NCBI RefSeq assembly: GCF_000956535.1
Contig: NZ_JYIY01000080.1
Coordinates: forward strand, 62,001 to 126,000
From: Microbacterium ginsengisoli
GTDB taxonomy: Bacteria > Actinomycetota > Actinomycetes > Actinomycetales > Microbacteriaceae
Reading direction: 5' to 3'
Length of the DNA stretch: 64,000 nucleotides
This document shows, piece by piece, positions 52,053 through 60,311 of this stretch; position 1 is the first letter of the stretch; each line of letters opens with the position of its first letter. The position numbers and the translations under genes are program-made. The notes beneath the pieces were generated by a model, which saw only the letters and a program-made list of their open reading frames with translations, made no database searches and was not told the origin of the DNA.

Positions 52053-52748
52053 ATGACCGACGACGCCCTCCCGACCCCCGCGGTGTGGCGCCGGGTCGAC
52101 ACCTACCTCGCGGAGACCCTTGTGGGTCACGACGCCGCCCTCGAGGCGGCGGTGCACGAGCAGGATGCCGCCGGTCTCCCCGCGATCGAGGTCGCGCCGC
52201 TGAACGGCAAGCTGCTGCACCTGCTCGCGCGAGCGATCGGCGCTCGGCGGGTGCTGGAGATCGGCACGCTCGGCGGCTACTCCACGATCTGGCTGGCACG
52301 CGCGGTCGGCGACGGCGGCGAGGTGGTGACGATCGAAGCGGAGCCCGCGCACGCGGCCGTCGCCCGCGGCAACCTCGACCGTGCCGGCGTGGGGGAGCGG
52401 GTGCGCATCGAGATCGGCCGCGGGGCCGACGTGCTCCCCGGTCTCGAGCCCGGGTTCGACCTCGTCTTCATCGACGCCGACAAGCAGTCCAACGCGCTCT
52501 ATCTCGACCATGCTGCGCGGCTCTCCCGCCCGGGCGCCCTCGTGATCGTCGACAACGTCGTGCGTTCCGGTCGTCTCGTCACCACCGACGAATCCGACGA
52601 GCAGGCCGAGGGGGTTCGCCGGGGGCTCGCGCTCCTCGCCGCCGACCCACGATTCGAGGCGACAGCGCTCCAGACCCTCGACGCGAAGGGATGGGACGGC
52701 ATCGCCGTGGCGATCGTGACGGATGCCGCATCCCGCTCGGGTTCGTGA
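52053..52748 (+). CDS. Class I SAM-dependent O-methyltransferase (COMT/CCoAOMT-like)
   Basis: 231 residues. Seen: 'IEVAPLNGKLLHLLARAIGA' then SAM motif 'RVLEIGTLGGYSTIWLARAV', 'VVTIEAEPAHAAVARGNLDR', 'FDLVFIDADKQSNALYLDHA' with catalytic metal-binding Asp (D-x-D-K) and 'GALVIVDNVVRSGRLV' (D-N). This is the divalent-cation-dependent O-methyltransferase family that acts on catechols. The natural substrate is unknown. GGGAGG lies before ATG 52053. Confidence 0.93.
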   Translation: MTDDALPTPAVWRRVDTYLAETLVGHDAALEAAVHEQDAAGLPAIEVAPLNGKLLHLLARAIGARRVLEIGTLGGYSTIWLARAVGDGGEVVTIEAEPAHAAVARGNLDRAGVGERVRIEIGRGADVLPGLEPGFDLVFIDADKQSNALYLDHAARLSRPGALVIVDNVVRSGRLVTTDESDEQAEGVRRGLALLAADPRFEATALQTLDAKGWDGIAVAIVTDAASRSGS

Positions 52749-52778
52749 CGCGCCGGTGGCGGCGGCATCCGTCGTCAC

Positions 52779-52784
52779 TAGAGT
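52779..52784 (+). promoter_or_regulatory. -10 element TAGAGT of eno
   Basis: TAGAGT predicts a transcript start near 52791, giving a ~68-base leader that holds a small ORF and a hairpin. Confidence 0.45.
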
Positions 52785-52796
52785 GGTGGAGGACCG

Positions 52797-54139
<1,343 letters not shown>

Positions 54140-54155
54140 GCGCAGCTGATCTACC

Positions 54156-54195
54156 GGAAGGGGGAGTCGTGGCCAAGAGACCGACTCCCCCTTCC
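54156..54195 (+). promoter_or_regulatory. Perfect 14-bp hairpin over the divIC ribosome-binding site and start
   Basis: GGAAGGGGGAGTCG (54156-54169) pairs without mismatch with CGACTCCCCCTTCC (54182-54195) around a 12-base loop. The left arm contains the only SD, and its last G is the first base of the GTG. It could end the eno message, hide the divIC start, or both. Confidence 0.65.
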
Positions 54196-54702
54196 GCATC
54201 TCCGGAGGAGATCCCGCGGGCTCGGCGACTTGCCGCACGCGATTGGCTCGGCGGCATCCGCCTGTCGGGCTTCATGGTGATCATGCTGGGCCTGGTGGTG
54301 CTGGCCGTCGGAGTTCTCGTGCCCACGGTCGGCACCTACCTCGCCCAGCAGCAGAAGCTCTCCGCCGCCCGTGCCGCGGTGCAGCTCACCCAGCAGCAGA
54401 TCGATGCGCTCCAGGCCGAGAGCGACCGCCTCGGCGACCCGGCGTACATCGCCACGCAGGCGCGTGAACGGCTCTACTACGTGACACCGGGTCAGGTGCT
54501 CTATCTGGTCGACAACGATCTTCCCGCCGACCAGCAGCCTCGTGACGCGGCTCCCGTGAGCGCGCAGCTCACGCAGACCCGCAACGACTGGATGTCGGGA
54601 TTCGTGCGATCGCTGGCCGCCGCGGGGGCCGCCGTGACGGCCACGGCGCCGACCGACGGATCCACGCCGAGCCCCACCTCGGACGCCACACCGAGTCCGT
54701 GA
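54169..54702 (+). CDS. divIC: Septum formation initiator (FtsB/DivIC family)
   Basis: 177 residues, bitopic. Seen: a basic N-terminal tail (~32 residues), one helix 'FMVIMLGLVVLAVGVLVPTV', then a coiled coil 'QQKLSAARAAVQLTQQQIDA' with 'LQAESDRLGDPAYIATQARE' and 'RLYYVTPGQVLYLV', the DivIC signature ([AE]-R-E-x-L-x-[YF]-x-x-P-G-[ED]). A Thr/Ser/Pro tail follows. It belongs to the FtsL/FtsQ divisome complex. The GTG start and its SD lie within a perfect hairpin (54156-54195). Confidence 0.9.
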   Translation: MAKRPTPPSASPEEIPRARRLAARDWLGGIRLSGFMVIMLGLVVLAVGVLVPTVGTYLAQQQKLSAARAAVQLTQQQIDALQAESDRLGDPAYIATQARERLYYVTPGQVLYLVDNDLPADQQPRDAAPVSAQLTQTRNDWMSGFVRSLAAAGAAVTATAPTDGSTPSPTSDATPSP

Positions 54703-54731
54703 CGCCCGGCGTCTACCGAGCCGCGCCCCGG

Positions 54732-54737
54732 TAGCCT
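54732..54737 (+). promoter_or_regulatory. -10 element TAGCCT of the DUF501 gene
   Basis: TAGCCT is six bases before GTG 54744, so the gene has its own leaderless promoter inside the eno cluster. Confidence 0.5.
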
Positions 54738-54743
54738 TTCGGG

Positions 54744-55271
54744 GTGACGACGCCGCCCTACCCTGCCGTGACCGACGCCGAGCTGGCCGTGCTGCGCGCC
54801 CAGCTCGGACGCCCCGCGCGAGGGGTGCTCGGCATCGCAGCGCGCTGCGTCTGCGGCAACCCCACGGTCGTCGCCACGGCGCCCCGGCTCGACGACGGGT
54901 CGCCCTTCCCGACGTTCTACTACCTGACCCATCCGGCCGCGACGGCGGCCATGTCGACCCTCGAGGCCGAGCACGTCATGCCCGAGCTTGCGGGGCTGCT
55001 CGACGACGCGGATGTCGCGGACGCCTACCGCGCCGCGCACACCAGCTACCTCGCCGATCGCGCCGCGTACGGCGAGGTGGACGAGATCGCCGGCATCTCC
55101 GCCGGCGGCATGCCGACCCGCGTCAAGTGTCTGCATGCCCTGGCCGGCCACGCTCTCGCGGCAGGGCCCGGCGTCAATCCGATCGGCGACGCGGCGCTGG
55201 CCCGGTCGACCTGGTCGCCTTCGCGCTGCGTCTGCGCCGATCCCGGGGCCGCCCGGGGCGAGGCGGCCTGA
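54744..55271 (+). CDS. DUF501-family protein
   Basis: 175 residues. Seen: 'LGRPARGVLGIAARCVCGNP', 'SPFPTFYYLTHPAATAAMST', 'LEAEHVMPEL' and 'GGMPTRVKCLHALAGHALAA', the full DUF501 pattern, with conserved Cys and His (C-x-C and K-C-L-H) that could bind metal. It is conserved between divIC and ppx in actinobacteria; here a subtilase replaces ppx. Function is unknown. It overlaps the next gene by one base (TGATG). Confidence 0.95.
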   Translation: MTTPPYPAVTDAELAVLRAQLGRPARGVLGIAARCVCGNPTVVATAPRLDDGSPFPTFYYLTHPAATAAMSTLEAEHVMPELAGLLDDADVADAYRAAHTSYLADRAAYGEVDEIAGISAGGMPTRVKCLHALAGHALAAGPGVNPIGDAALARSTWSPSRCVCADPGAARGEAA

Positions 55272-56629
55272 TGCGTGCTCGCCGGGTCGTCGTGGCCGCC
55301 GTGCTCCTCGCCGGTGGGTTCGTCGTCGCCCCGTCGGCTGCCGGCATCCCCGCCGTCGCGGCCTCGGGCGCGCAGCCGGCGTCGACCGGCATGGCGAACG
55401 CAGCGACCGAGGACGCGGCCCGGGCGGCGGAGTACTGGCTCACCGACTACGGAATCGAGCAGGCCTGGCAGACGACACAGGGCGCGGGCGTGAAGATCGC
55501 GATCATCGACACCGGTATCGGTGCCGCGCCGCAGCTCAACGCCGCGGTCGTCGGCGGCGCCGATTTCTCGGGCGAGGGCTCGGCGAGCGGCCGCACGCCG
55601 GTCGGCTCGAGCGACACCGGTCACGGCAGCTGGGTGGCCTCCCTCGCAGCGGCCCGCCCGCTGTCGGACGGCACCGGCATGATCGGCGTCGCTCCGCAGG
55701 CACAGCTGCTGTCGGCATCCATCTCGTTCGGCAGCGAGGTGAAGGTGCCGTTCGTGACCCAGGTGGCCTCGGCCATGAAGTGGGCCGTCGACAACGGCGC
55801 GAAGGTGATCAACCTGTCGTTCACGACCAACACGCTCGACTGGGATCCGTCGTGGGACACGGCCTTCCAGTACGCGTTCTCGCACGACGTCGTCGTCGTG
55901 GTCGCCGCCGGCAACCGGGGAAGCGGGACGACCCGCGTCGGCGCGCCGGCGACGATACCCGGTGTCTTGACGGTCGCCGGGGTCACTCCGTCGGGCCAGG
56001 CGAGCCAGGAGGCCTCCACCCAGGGGATCACCATCGGCGTCGCCGCGCCCAGTGAACAGCTTCTCGGGGTCTCGCCCGGCGGGTCGCTGGTGCGGTGGAA
56101 CGGCACGAGCGGCGCCGCCCCGATCGTCGCGGGCATCGTCGCGCTCGTGCGCGCCGCTCACCCCGACCTCGACGCGGCGAACGTCATCAACCGCATCATC
56201 TCCACGGCGACCGCTCCGCCCGGCGTCTCGCTCGGCACGGTGCCCAACGCGCTCTACGGGTACGGGCTCGTCAACGCCGCCGCGGCCGTGTCCGCCGACG
56301 TGCCCACGGTGACCGCGAACCCGATGGGATCGCTCTCCGACTGGATCACGCTGCACCGTCGCGCGAACGCGTCGCCGGCGCCGGAGGACTCCGCCACACC
56401 GGTCGCGCTGCCGGCGCTCCCGCCGGCCGACGCCGCCACCCCGCGCGGGTCCCTGCTGCTGCCCTCGCGGGACACGCTGCTGTACGGGTCGCTGCCGCTG
56501 TTAGGGATGACCGTCGCGACTATACTGGTGGCGCTCGGCGTCACCGCTGCTGTCCGACGCATCCGATCGGCGCGTGACTCCCGCACGCCGAGCATCAATT
56601 CGCCAAGGAGTTCCGTTCACCGTGACTAA
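55271..56629 (+). CDS. Subtilisin-like serine protease (S8, mycosin-like layout)
   Basis: 452 residues. Seen: signal peptide (~30 residues), catalytic Asp in 'KIAIIDTGIG' (~79), His in 'DTGHGSWVASLAA' (~118), 'VVVVAAGNRGSG' oxyanion region and Ser in 'WNGTSGAAPIVAGIVALVRA' (~279). After a Pro/Ala linker, a C-terminal helix 'YGSLPLLGMTVATILVALG' and a basic tail anchor it, so the protease faces outward. This is the plan of mycosins, but no ESX genes are nearby. The ATG shares its A with the DUF501 stop, and the 3' end overlaps ndh by eight bases. Confidence 0.93.
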   Translation: MRARRVVVAAVLLAGGFVVAPSAAGIPAVAASGAQPASTGMANAATEDAARAAEYWLTDYGIEQAWQTTQGAGVKIAIIDTGIGAAPQLNAAVVGGADFSGEGSASGRTPVGSSDTGHGSWVASLAAARPLSDGTGMIGVAPQAQLLSASISFGSEVKVPFVTQVASAMKWAVDNGAKVINLSFTTNTLDWDPSWDTAFQYAFSHDVVVVVAAGNRGSGTTRVGAPATIPGVLTVAGVTPSGQASQEASTQGITIGVAAPSEQLLGVSPGGSLVRWNGTSGAAPIVAGIVALVRAAHPDLDAANVINRIISTATAPPGVSLGTVPNALYGYGLVNAAAAVSADVPTVTANPMGSLSDWITLHRRANASPAPEDSATPVALPALPPADAATPRGSLLLPSRDTLLYGSLPLLGMTVATILVALGVTAAVRRIRSARDSRTPSINSPRSSVHRD

Positions 56630-58034
56630 CACCGTGCCCAGGATCTTGATCGTCGGAGGCGGCTACGCCGGCTTCTACACCGCGTGGAAGCTCGAGAAGC
56701 ACCTCCGCAAGGGTGAGGCTCAGGTCACCGTCGTCGACCCGCTTCCCTACATGACCTACCTGCCGTTCCTCCCCGAGGTCGCGGCCGGGTCGATCGAGGC
56801 GCGTCACGCGGTCGTCGCCCTGCGTCGCCACCTGGCGTCGACCGAAGTCGTCACCGCCCGAGTGACGAAGATCGATCACGCCCACAAGGTCGCCACCATC
56901 ACCCCGTCCGAGGGCGAGGCGTGGGAGCTCGAGTACGACCAGATCGTCGTCACCGCGGGCTCGGTCTCGCGCACCTTCCCGATCCCCGGCATCGCCGACA
57001 ACGCGATCGGCATGAAGGCGATCGAGGAGGCCGTGTGGGTGCGTGACAAGCTCCTCTCGAACTTCGACAAGGCCGCGGCGCTGCCGCCCGGACCCGAGCG
57101 GGAGCGTCTGCTCACCGTCGTCGTGGTCGGTGGCGGATTCGCCGGCATCGAGACCTTCGCCGAACTGCGCAACTTCGCGTCGTCGCTGCTGAAGAAGTAC
57201 CCGCAGCTGACGTTCGACGAGACGCACTTCCACCTCATCGAGGCGATGGGCCGCATCATGCCCGAGGTGTCGCTGAAGACGAGCGAGTGGGTTCTGAAGG
57301 ACCTCGCGAAGCGCGGTGCGTACGTGCACCTCGACACCCAGGTTACCGGGGCCGTCGACGGCAACGTAGAGCTCTCGACCGGCGAGGTCATCTCGACCGA
57401 CATCATCGTGTGGACCGCGGGCGTCATGGCCAACCCGCAGGTCGTCAAGGGCAGCGACCTGCCCAGCGAGCAGCGCGGACGCATCACGACGCAGGGCGAC
57501 CTGCGCGTGATCGACGCCGACGGCAACGTCGTCGAGGGCGCCTGGGCGGCGGGCGACGTCGCGGCGGTGCCCGATCTCACCGGTGGCGGTGTCGGCGGCT
57601 TCTGCGTGCCGAACGCCCAGCACGCGGTGCGTCAGGCCAAGCAGCTCGCGAAGAACCTCACCGCGGTGCTGCGCGGCGAGCTGCCGAAGGACTACATCCA
57701 CAAGAACCTGGGCGCCGTGGCCGGTCTCGGCCTCTACAACGGTGTGTTCCAGTCGGGCAACATCGCCCTCAAGGGCTTCCTCGCCTGGGGTGCCCACCGT
57801 GGCTACCACGGTCTCGCGATGCCGTCGTGGGAGCGCAAGTGGCGCGTGCTGTGGGGCTGGTGGAACAACTTCTGGCTCGGTCGCGACGTGGTGAACCTCG
57901 AGGCCGTGCAGACGCCGCGCCGCTTCTTCGACGAGTTCGCGTCGCGCCCGCGTCCGCCGCAGCCGGCTGAGGCGCCCGCGAAGCCGGCCGCCGAGAAGGC
58001 GCCGGTCGCCGAGAAGGCCGCCGCCGCGAAGTAG
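56622..58034 (+). CDS. ndh: Type II NADH dehydrogenase (Ndh-2)
   Basis: Non-proton-pumping NADH:menaquinone oxidoreductase, 470 residues. Seen: FAD Rossmann 'ILIVGGGYAGFYTAWKLEKH', 'YMTYLPFLPEVAAGSIEARH', NADH Rossmann 'VVVVGGGFAGIETFAELRNF', 'IIVWTAGVMANPQV', 'WAAGDVAAVPDLTGGG' and quinone-site 'CVPNAQHAVRQAKQLAKNL'. A C-terminal amphipathic region and an Ala/Lys/Glu tail would tether it to the membrane. GTG 56622 has AAGGAG eleven bases upstream, inside the end of the protease gene. Confidence 0.95.
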   Translation: MTNTVPRILIVGGGYAGFYTAWKLEKHLRKGEAQVTVVDPLPYMTYLPFLPEVAAGSIEARHAVVALRRHLASTEVVTARVTKIDHAHKVATITPSEGEAWELEYDQIVVTAGSVSRTFPIPGIADNAIGMKAIEEAVWVRDKLLSNFDKAAALPPGPERERLLTVVVVGGGFAGIETFAELRNFASSLLKKYPQLTFDETHFHLIEAMGRIMPEVSLKTSEWVLKDLAKRGAYVHLDTQVTGAVDGNVELSTGEVISTDIIVWTAGVMANPQVVKGSDLPSEQRGRITTQGDLRVIDADGNVVEGAWAAGDVAAVPDLTGGGVGGFCVPNAQHAVRQAKQLAKNLTAVLRGELPKDYIHKNLGAVAGLGLYNGVFQSGNIALKGFLAWGAHRGYHGLAMPSWERKWRVLWGWWNNFWLGRDVVNLEAVQTPRRFFDEFASRPRPPQPAEAPAKPAAEKAPVAEKAAAAK

Positions 58035-58204
58035 GCGTACGTCTCACGGAACGCCGCGACATCTTCGGATGCCGCGGCGTTCCGCATTCTTCGGATACTC
58101 CCGGCCGCACCGCTGGCGGGGTGCGCGTGCCGTATGCCACGCTGGGCTTCCCGCCGCGGGGCACAGGTGCCTCGGGTCCGGCGGCTGCGCCCGAGGAGGC
58201 CCGA

Positions 58205-59479
58205 GTGACCAAGGTGCACATCCGCGACTTCCACGGCGACGATCTCGACCAGCTCGTGCGGTTGTGGGGCCACGTGACGGGCGAAGGTGCAACGCCGATC
58301 TACTCGCTGGCCGAGGTCGTGGCCTCCTGCCAGGCCGACCACGCGGTGGTCGCGGTGCGCGGTGACGACATCGTCGGGGCCGCTGTCGGCCGCGCCGCCC
58401 ACGCGCAGGGATGGGTGGTGTTCTTCGGGGTGCGCGAGACGGATGCCGCGGGCGAGATCAGCGGCGCCCTGCTCGATGCGCTCGAGCGCCGGATGGCGCC
58501 GCTCGGGCTCGGCACACTGTCGGTGCTGGTGCCGGAGGGGCAGCGGGTCGAGCCGTTCACGCAGAACTCCTTCGTCGTGCATCGAGCGGTGCGCTACCTG
58601 GAGCGCCAGCTCCCCGTGCAGCGCCGCGAGCTCGACGTGCTGAAGGAGCTGGGTGGTCGCATTCTGCCGCGCCACCTCTGGAACGCGGTCGCGGGCATGA
58701 CGACGGAGAAGACGATCCTCGAGGAGCGACTCGTGACGCCGCTCGCGCAGCCGGAGCTCGCCGAGCGCTTCGGGGTGGTGCCGCCGCGGGCGGTCATGCT
58801 GTTCGGACCGCCCGGCACCGGCAAGACGACTTTCGCGCGGGCCGTGGCATCCCGTCTCGACTGGCCGTTCGTCGAAGTCTTCCCCTCGCGGCTCGGCGAC
58901 AGCGCGCGGGGGATGGCCGGCGCCCTGCGTGCCACGTTCGAGGCGATCGACCAGCTCGAGCACGCGGTCGTCTTCATCGATGAGGTCGAGGAGATCGCGG
59001 CTCACCGGGGCGGCACGCCGCCGTCGCCCACGCAGGGGGTCACGAACGAGCTGCTGAAGCTCGTCGCGGAGTTCCGTGAGCGGGACGGCCGGCTGCTCAT
59101 CTGTGCGACGAACTTCATCCGCGCACTCGACGCCGCGTTCCTGCGGCACGGACGCTTCGACTACGTGCTGCCGATCGGCCTGCCGGACGCGGAGGCGCGC
59201 CGCGCGATCTGGGGTCGGTACATCCCTGTCGACGTCGCGGGCGACGTGGATGTCTCGGCTCTCGTCGACGCCAGCGACGGACTCACCCCCGCCGACATCG
59301 AGTACGCCGCGCGGCGCGCATCGCAGGAGGCTCTTGCGCGCGCCCTCGCGTCCGGCGACACGGGCGACGCGGTCGGCACGGACGACTACCTGCGGGCGCT
59401 CGGCGGCACCCGCGCCACGGTCTCGCGCGAGGTGACGACCGAGTTCGAGGAGGACATCGTCGCGCTCGCCCGCCTCTGA
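58205..59479 (+). CDS. GNAT-like domain fused to an AAA+ ATPase
   Basis: 424 residues. Residues ~1-140 read as a GNAT fold ('VHIRDFHGDDLDQLVRLWGH', 'HAVVAVRGDDIVGAAVGRAA', 'GLGTLSVLVPEGQRVEPF'), but the acetyl-CoA loop is degenerate ('AAGEISGALLDALERR' with no R/Q-x-x-G-x-G/A). Residues ~195-424 form an AAA+ module: Walker A 'FGPPGTGKTTFARAVA' (~201), Walker B 'VVFIDEVEEIAAH' (~255), sensor 1 'LLICATNFIRALDAAF', arginine finger region 'RHGRFDYVLPIGLP' and sensor 2 'LTPADIEYAARRASQEAL', like FtsH/Cdc48-type AAA. The role is unknown. GTG 58205 has GAGGAGG upstream. Confidence 0.85.
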   Translation: MTKVHIRDFHGDDLDQLVRLWGHVTGEGATPIYSLAEVVASCQADHAVVAVRGDDIVGAAVGRAAHAQGWVVFFGVRETDAAGEISGALLDALERRMAPLGLGTLSVLVPEGQRVEPFTQNSFVVHRAVRYLERQLPVQRRELDVLKELGGRILPRHLWNAVAGMTTEKTILEERLVTPLAQPELAERFGVVPPRAVMLFGPPGTGKTTFARAVASRLDWPFVEVFPSRLGDSARGMAGALRATFEAIDQLEHAVVFIDEVEEIAAHRGGTPPSPTQGVTNELLKLVAEFRERDGRLLICATNFIRALDAAFLRHGRFDYVLPIGLPDAEARRAIWGRYIPVDVAGDVDVSALVDASDGLTPADIEYAARRASQEALARALASGDTGDAVGTDDYLRALGGTRATVSREVTTEFEEDIVALARL

Positions 59480-59511
59480 CGGCGCGTGTCGCTGTCCTAG
59501 GGTGGGGGCGG

Positions 59512-59584
59512 GCCCCCGTAGCCCAATGGCAGAGGCAGGCGACTTAAAATCGCTTCAGTCTGGGTTCGAGTCCCAGCGGGGGCA
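59512..59584 (+). tRNA. tRNA-Leu (anticodon TAA) with a short variable arm
   Basis: Acceptor GCCCCCG pairs with CGGGGGC (59577-59583), discriminator A59584. D-arm with AATGG. Anticodon stem GGCGA/TCGCT around loop CTTAAAA (TAA, reads UUA). Variable region only TCAGT (59555-59559). T-arm CTGGG-TTCGAGT-CCCAG. The fold is perfect, but bacterial tRNA-Leu normally has a long variable arm. CCA is not encoded. Confidence 0.9.
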
Positions 59585-59626
59585 CACCCCACCGTGCTCC
59601 GGCTTCGGGGGCGCCGGGTCGTCGCT

Positions 59627-59644
59627 GACTGCCGATCGGCAGTC
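59627..59644. terminator. 18-base perfect palindrome after tRNA-Leu
   Basis: GACTGCCGATCGGCAGTC lies between tRNA-Leu and the convergent DUF6328 gene, 22 bases before the latter's stop. It is a likely bidirectional transcription end. Confidence 0.5.
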
Positions 59645-59666
59645 GACGGATGCCGCGCCCCGCCAC

Positions 59667-60200
59667 TCAGCTCGGGGTGCGCCCGAGCCGCGGCACAGCG
59701 AACCAGATGACGGCCACGGCAGCGAGGGTCACACCGAGGGCGACCGCGCCCGCGGGCAGCCCCGCCGTCACGCCGAACAGGAACGCGGCGACCCCCGCGA
59801 CGAGCAGCGAGACGACCGCGAGGGTGGCGAGCAGGAAGACGTTGCCGATCACGACGAGCCGCGCCTTCTCGTGATGGCGGAAGAGGCGACGGTGCATGAT
59901 GATCGGCGTGAGGCCCAGCAGCGTGGCGATGCCCGCGAGGGTCACCAGGCACAGGTAGAACGTGCGGGCGAACGCGTCGAGTGTCTGGAACATCGGCTGG
60001 AAGGCGACCGCGAGCAGGAAGCCGGTGAGGATCTGCGTGCCGGTCTGCGTGGCGCGCAACTCCTGAAGGATGTCGGTCCAGTTGCGATCGGACTTCTCGG
60101 TGGCCGTCTCGAACCGACCGTCGCCCGGGACGGCGTCGTCGGCGTCGCTCACTCCATGCCGGCTCTCGATGCGCTGCGGCGCGCCTTCATCAGTGCTCAC
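59667..60200 (-). CDS. DUF6328-type membrane protein
   Basis: 177 residues. Seen: an acidic cytoplasmic N-terminus (~45 residues), 'WTDILQELRATQTGTQILTG' followed by 'FLLAVAFQPMFQTLD' (family signature E-L-R-x-x-Q-x-G-x-Q-x-L-x-G-F-L-L), then three more helices and 'RRLFRHHEKARLVVIGNVFL'. Four helices in all; function unknown. GTG 60200 is set by TACGCT six bases upstream; a further upstream in-frame start at 60239 lies before that box. Confidence 0.88.
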   Translation of the reverse strand: MSTDEGAPQRIESRHGVSDADDAVPGDGRFETATEKSDRNWTDILQELRATQTGTQILTGFLLAVAFQPMFQTLDAFARTFYLCLVTLAGIATLLGLTPIIMHRRLFRHHEKARLVVIGNVFLLATLAVVSLLVAGVAAFLFGVTAGLPAGAVALGVTLAAVAVIWFAVPRLGRTPS

Positions 60201-60206
60201 GTGCAC

Positions 60207-60212
60207 AGCGTA
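60207..60212 (-). promoter_or_regulatory. -10 element TACGCT of the DUF6328 gene
   Basis: TACGCT on the - strand is six bases before GTG 60200. Confidence 0.5.
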
Positions 60213-60263
60213 GGCACGACGCACCCGCACAGCACGCACGTCACGGTGCGGGTCGCCGCGGCC

Positions 60264-60311
60264 TAGGCTGAGCGCATGCGGCCACCGGCGACGAGGAGCA
60301 CGGCACGATGA
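60264..60311 (+). promoter_or_regulatory. Promoter and 11-codon leader frame of the PLP-enzyme operon
   Basis: TAGGCT (60264-60269) is six bases before an ATG at 60276 that opens MRPPATRSTAR and stops at TGA 60309-60311, overlapping the next ATG (60308) as ATGA. If the message is leaderless, this mini-frame would be translated first and couple to the enzyme gene. GAGGAG at 60293-60298 can also start the enzyme directly. Confidence 0.4.

Noticed and set aside
55271..56629. Subtilase as a mycosin of a type VII secretion system
   Set aside because: No EccB/C/D/E, WXG100 or FtsK-like genes lie nearby, so only the layout is called mycosin-like.
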